The notes under the pieces: generated by a model
What the model was told of the DNA's origin: nothing
What the model saw: the letters and a program-made list of their open reading frames with translations, nothing else
The model's database searches: none
Translations under genes and position numbers: made by a program
Origin: Pinus tabuliformis
Lineage: Eukaryota; Streptophyta; Pinopsida; Pinales; Pinaceae
Direction of reading: 5' to 3'
Length of the DNA: 64,000 nt
NCBI GenBank assembly: GCA_031772625.1
Contig: CM062816.1
Coordinates: forward strand, 1,667,071,385 to 1,667,135,384
Part shown: positions 59,340-64,000 of the stretch, one piece after another
How the letters are laid out: each line of letters opens with the position of its first letter
Numbering within the stretch: position 1 is the stretch's first letter

Positions 59340-60080
59340 TTTTGTTAGGCATACAAATCTCGTCTTGCGGACAAGATAAGATCTCCTAAGGTGACCGAAT
59401 CTAGTAACAAATAAACAAACTAGTACATCTTTCCCTCGGTTTATTTCCGTTGAATCATAAACAAGAATAATGGAGTATGAAATCCATACCTTTCAAATGA
59501 AATTCCTAATGAAAATCCTCACTATGGTTTGATGCAACTTTCCAATGCTTAGAATTTAGACCTGCAAACACAATAACAAACAAAGGATCAAAGGCATATG
59601 ATATATAAATGATTCAATAAAACCTATACTAGTGATCAAGGAGACTAATACCTGATATCATTACCAATGGATAATGAAATTAAACAAGAAATACATTAGA
59701 TCCAATGGACAATATAGTGAGAAAGAAACACTCTTTTGTATTATAATTGAATGAAAATGAGAGATACAACCTAGCCTTGATGTTGCAAACCTCCTTCCAA
59801 TAGTCTCCAATCCTCCCTTAAGTGACAAGCTTCCAGCCTCAAATTGACAGCATAAGTTTACATTAAAAGTCAACCCATTCACCTCTAGCCTATCGTGAAT
59901 TTATAGGACAAGAGGAGAGGGTTAGAGATCCTCTTTCTAAGGATCAAATCCACAAAGATGGGGATTAGGGTAATATAATGTGAATGAGTAGATTCATGAA
60001 CCATGGAATGAGGCCCAAATAGGTAGGGGCTTGAGTCCTTCTTGTTGGTATAATATTCCCCAACAAGGCTTCTAGAAATT
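59340..60080 (-). repeat. Diverged LTR-like sequence resembling element D LTR
   Basis: Collinear weak matches to 18898-19600: CTTGCGGACAAGATA (start), CTAGTAACAAATAAACAA, ATACAACCTAGCCTTGATGTTG, ATTTATAGGACAAGAGG. The order and orientation agree but identity is low. No boundaries or target duplication can be fixed. Confidence 0.4.
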
Positions 60081-60426
60081 TCTTTTTATTTTTACCTATG
60101 TTAAAAGGTTGTCGCACTTTTTAATGGAAAACAGAGCAATAGATTGCGCATGCCACAATCATGAAAACTGTTTTTGCAGAGATAATGCTAGGAAAAGTGT
60201 GATACTGCTTGAAAATAGGTTTTTTAGCAATGTAATCCAGGATTCTGGTTGTTTTCATAATGGTTTTGTTTCCAACATTGTAGGGGATAGCTTGCAAGAG
60301 TTCATCGGAGAGTAAGATATCTAGATTTGTAGTCATTTTCCTAATGGTGACAAAATGACGTGTAACAATTTTCATATCAATTGTTACTTCTTTTTAACAT
60401 GGTATCTATAAATTTGTTTCCTAAAT
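60081..60426. other. Unassigned; overlapping ORFs on both strands
   Basis: Opposed ORFs (60109-60315 plus, 60121-60375 minus) cover the same bases without recognisable motifs. Confidence 0.4.
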
Positions 60427-60438
60427 AAGGATGTTAAT

Positions 60439-60588
60439 ACCTTGTCTGTGGGTCTTGGATATATGGTGATTAGGTACGTTGTTAAGGCACTCCTAGATGT
60501 TAAGTCACTAGTTCAATTCCCCACCCTATTCGGGTGTTCTTCTTGGACATGACCATGATGTAGCCTCAACATTGTGAAACTTACAGAA
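60439..60588 (+). mobile_element. SINE-like insertion, plus strand, with 12-bp target duplication
   Basis: 150 bases between AAGGATGTTAAT copies (60427-60438 and 60589-60600). It ends in an ACAGAAA tail. CTAGTTCAATTCC matches the B-box pattern GGTTCRANNCC well and GTTGTTAAGGCAC lies upstream. The duplication also interrupts the start of the copia LTR that follows. Confidence 0.65.
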
Positions 60589-60594
60589 AAAGGA

Positions 60595-60871
60595 TGTTAA
60601 TCCCTTATTTTACAATTACTTTTCCTAGTTTGATGAATCAGATCTCTCAAGAGTTTTTTTCTATTAATTCACTCACACACACACTCTTAATACATGACAG
60701 AGTCCCATTTTATAGAAATGCGGTCGATAAGATAGATACACACAACAACATGGAAATTTAATGACTCCTGCTTAGCTCTAACTCACTCCTACATTGGAAA
60801 ACCTCATATTCTAGAATATGACCTTGAAACTCTAACAATCTAGAATTTTCATTTCTCTATTATTTCTAACA
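60595..60871 (-). repeat. Copia 3' LTR, minus strand
   Basis: 277 bases, TGTTAA at the left and CTAACA at the right, followed by a polypurine tract and copia RNase H. The partner LTR is not seen. The left end is approximate because of the SINE. Confidence 0.6.
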
Positions 60872-60888
60872 CACCCCCTTAATGAAGA
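60872..60888 (-). other. Polypurine tract of the copia relic
   Basis: The minus strand reads TCATTAAGGGGGTGTG next to the LTR start TTAGAAA. Confidence 0.65.
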
Positions 60889-60989
60889 AATGAATTATTT
60901 GTACCACACTTAACTTTAATATACATAATATAAATTTATATTTTCCTAGAGTCTTATTAAAGATGACTACCACATTATAATTTTTATTT

Positions 60990-61400
60990 CAATAGATCAA
61001 ATCAATTTCCTTTGTCTACGAGTTTCCTCATACAAAATGATGTTGTGTTTCAATATCTTTTGATCTAGCATGATAGACTAGGTTATTCACCACTTTGATA
61101 GAGCTATGATTGTCACATTTGATGATTATTGGTCCATCCTATTTTTCTCCAATGTCTTCAGGAACTCTTCTTGGCCAAATTGCTTCACAAGTTGCATTAG
61201 ATAAATCCTTGTACTTAACTTCAATGGAAGACAAAGAAATAATTGGTTGTTTATTGTTGCTCCACGACACAATTCCAGATCCAATATTAAATGCATAACT
61301 AAAAGTGGATTTATTGCCATATGGATTTCATACCCAATAAAAAATTGAATAACCTATTTGATACTTAGCACTTGGACTACTTCATAGTTCGATGTTTCTA
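60990..61400 (-). pseudogene. Ty1/copia RNase H relic, minus strand
   Basis: Minus-strand reading gives SGIVSWSNNKQPIISLSSIE, ATCEAIWPRRV and then IIIKCDNHSSIKVVNNLVYH, ARSKDIETQHHFV. These are the conserved copia RNase H and following motifs. The element is truncated upstream near 61400. Confidence 0.82.
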
Positions 61401-62900
61401 AGTGTTGGATTCATGAAGGAAAAAATAATTTGGCGTAAATTTTGTGCTCTTACATTGGGCTGTGGAAACCTCCAAAAAAAGGGCTCCCTTTATGTAGAGA
61501 TACCCCTCTAGCCGCAAGCAAAACCAAGATTTGATTTTTCAACCTAAAATTCTCATGCCACCTCTAGAATTGAAGAGATGGTGATGAAGCAGATGAGGAA
61601 TGAGGCGTAGCAATATTTTTTGACAAGAAACGTTATATGCACATTCTCTTATTTAGTGTGAAATTTTTAGATTCTGTTAAAAGAACATTTTTAGCTAGAT
61701 TTTTTGGTGGTTGTAATAACTAGTTGTCAAACTTTGTCAATAGATTTGCATAAATTATAAATTTGGCAAGTGAGCATACATTTTAATTTTTGTTAGATCC
61801 AAGAAAAATAAAAAGAGTAGCATAGTGGAAGTGTGGTGGGAAAAGAATTAAAGAAGCATCTTTACTAATTTTTTTGGACATTGTAGAGATATACAAGATC
61901 TTGTAATTGTCCAAATTTATGTGTGTGCCATCAATATTAAAAATTGATCTAATATTATTTGATTTAGATAATATGCATTCCTTTTAATTGGGGACATTTT
62001 AATTTGGCATTATGTTATTCAAAAATGGTGAATCCATTAATGGATTCATATCTAAATGAGTCTACTAAGCTTGTAGATTTTCCTATACATTCACAGCTCA
62101 TGTAATGTACTAAAACACAAGACAAGAATCTACTCTACTCTTTAAACAATGGAAACCAAGAATCGATGAAAACAATAATCGACAAGAGGAAGATAATCAA
62201 AGACACATACCATAATTGTTTCTCTAGGGAAATCCATTGCTCAAAACCCCAACTATCTATTGCATTAATCAAAAATATGAGTGATAATACAAAGCTTGTT
62301 CTCACAAGAACAATTCCACACAAGTATGATCAACTCTCTACCTCACAAGCCCGTACTGACCAACACTTAGCCAATTTCTACTGCTTGTTGAGCCCTTATT
62401 TCCTTGCACAATTCCTAGGTTGAATAGCCCATATTAAGTGGGAATTGAGTGCTTCCAAAACTATGCAATCCAATCTAGGTCATCTTCCTGATTGCATTCA
62501 TGATCTATACACTTCAGTAAATCATAAAATTGATAGTACATTGCCCCTACACTCTAGTCTCAACTGGATCTTTCTCAGAACTGACATGCATGAGTTTCTA
62601 ATGAGTGAATCTTCAGTTATCTGGAGTAGCACCTGCGGATGCACCAGTGCACTAAGTGACTGCTAATCCTCTACTAGTTCAACAAACAATTAGAACTAGT
62701 TTAACTGTCCATAACTGAGTAAACTGAGTTATTCTAATTACAACTCAACTAAACTCATCCTGACCCCTAAAATTTAGGGAGAACACATACATGAGTTCCA
62801 ACTCAAAATTCCTAAGCTAATTAAGTCAATTGAACGTAATTAACTATTCGCAAGTTGTCATGAGAATAAAATTCAATTTTAATTCACAATTTAATTCAAG
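61401..62900. other. Unassigned; may include the LTR of the last copia relic
   Basis: No gene seen. GACCCCTAAAATTTAGGG (62762-62779) is a short inverted repeat. The region just left of 62900 should hold the 3' LTR of the next element, but its ends cannot be recognised. Confidence 0.4.
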
Positions 62901-64000
62901 GACAAATTAAACTAGAATTTCTGGTTGCCATTTCTAAACACTTCCTCTCAACAAGAAAGGGATTATCAGCTACCTCGATCCTATCTCTATGAAACTCGAA
63001 TTTACATCTTGAAAATGCCTTTGTTAAAATGTCAGCATCTTGCTCCTCCATGGGAATGTACTCCAACAACATAATCTACTTCAATACACAATCTCTGAGA
63101 TGATGATATCAAATATCAATATGCTTGGACCGATCATGAAAAACTGGATTTTCATAGAGTTTGATACAACTCTGATTATCGTAGTAAATTACAGTTGGAT
63201 CCATCTGCTGATAAAAAAAACAACCAGAATCTTCCTCATCTAGATGGTCTCACATGTTGCCTGACTTGTAGCCATGTACTCTACCTCTGTCAAACTGAGT
63301 GCATCTGATCTCTGTTTCCTATTGTACCAAGAAACTGTCGCTCCCAAAATTGAAGATCTGTCCTGATGTGATTTTCCTATCGAATGGACTCCATGCCCAA
63401 TCTGTATCGATGAATCCTTGAAGATTCACTCCCTTTGTCCATCTATACCACAATCCATACTGAGTATTTCCCTTGAGGTATCTTAACACATGCTTTGCCT
63501 CCTTCCAATACATCTTAGTAGGCCTAACCATCACTTGACTAAGCTAGTTAGCTACATAGCACATATCCGGTCGTGTGTTCACCAAATACATGAGTGAACC
63601 CACAAGGTGCCTGTAAACAATAGCTTCAACTACTTCCCTTGAAGTAGCATCTTCCTTCCTCTAGTTACCTACTAGAGGAGTATCCATGGGTTTGGTGCTC
63701 TCCATGCGGAACCTCTAGAGTATCTCGTTGGTATACTTGCCCTGAGCCACAAATGCTTCCCCATCACCATGTCATACTTCCATGCCCAGAAAGTAATGCA
63801 TGAGACCCATGTCCTTCATCTCAAACTCTCTTGGAAGGTCTTCCTTGCAAGACATGATCAACTGATCATCACCTGTTAGAATCAAATCATTAACATACAA
63901 AACTATGATCAACAATTTACCTTCCACCACTATGTGGTACAGGTTCACATTTGCTTCACTCTTGGTGAAGCGCAACCCGATGAAGTAGCTATCAATCACT
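62901..64000 (-). pseudogene. Ty1/copia pol relic (RT and RNase H), minus strand, cut by window end
   Basis: RT: GLRFTKSEANVNLYHIV, LLIIVLYVNDLILTGDD (YVND instead of YVDD, near 63870-63890), EFEMKDMGLMHYFLGMEV, then a stop-rich connection. RNase H: KHVLRYLKGNTQYGLWY, LQGFIDTDWAWSPFDRK (63400-63440), SLTEVEYMATSQATCETI, ending near VLLEYIPMEEQD-like sequence at about 63040. The end of pol lies near 62910. Catalytic Asp change and stops show that it is dead. Confidence 0.9.

Noticed and set aside
60109-60375. Overlapping ORFs on both strands
   Set aside because: Both cover the same bases and have no recognisable domain; open by chance is likely.
56150-60540. Genuine tRNA genes at the B-box-like words
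   Set aside because: No cloverleaf with acceptor stem could be drawn; flanking duplications and A tails point to SINEs.

Overview
This is a repeat-packed stretch of a plant nuclear genome, most likely a seed plant with a large genome. The evidence is Ty3/gypsy chromovirus and Tat-lineage elements with two RNase H domains, Ty1/copia fragments, tRNA-iMet primer sites, a plant mobile domain (PMD) ORF and an AT-rich background. I find no host gene that I can support. No species can be named from the sequence alone.

The core of the window (6448-53047) is a five-level nest of LTR retrotransposons. Element E is a copia relic (minus strand, LTRs 6448-7281 and 52211-53047). It is interrupted by element A, a Ty3/gypsy chromovirus-like element (minus, LTRs 9445-11473 and 48148-50179). 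A is interrupted inside its integrase tail by element B, a non-autonomous element (minus, LTRs 11980-13464 and 41486-42968, target duplication TTCCA). B is interrupted by element C, a gag-only element (plus, LTRs 16544-35092 split and 37896-41048, target duplication AGTCC). The 5' LTR of C is interrupted by element D, a Tat/Ogre-like element (minus, 18898-34295, target duplication CTTCT). By eye the paired LTRs differ by about 1% in D, 5% in C, 9% in B, 14% in A and 16% or more in E (short samples except D). That is the order expected if the inner elements are younger.

Element D is the most informative part. It has identical-length 1049-bp LTRs, a TGGCGAC...GGGGA primer site, a polypurine tract, a glutamine/proline-rich leader protein fused to gag, protease, reverse transcriptase, RNase H, integrase and a second RNase H. 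It also carries an antisense PMD gene with a predicted 92-bp GT-AG intron near its 3' LTR. Small lesions, namely TAG stops and an out-of-frame deletion in RT, have inactivated it. Its LTR, leader and 3' region carry several perfect inverted repeats built on a shared GTACGCA/TGCGTAC core. Element C shares D's primer site but encodes only gag, so it may be mobilised by D-like elements.

Left of the nest (1-6447) are a plus-strand chromovirus pol relic with its integrase core deleted, a long (AT)n tract, probable LTR remnants and a plus-strand copia pol relic. Right of the nest (53048-64000) is a very AT-rich stretch with two SINE-like insertions flanked by 12-bp duplications, two small tandem arrays, a diverged LTR resembling that of D, and two minus-strand copia relics, the last running off the window end.
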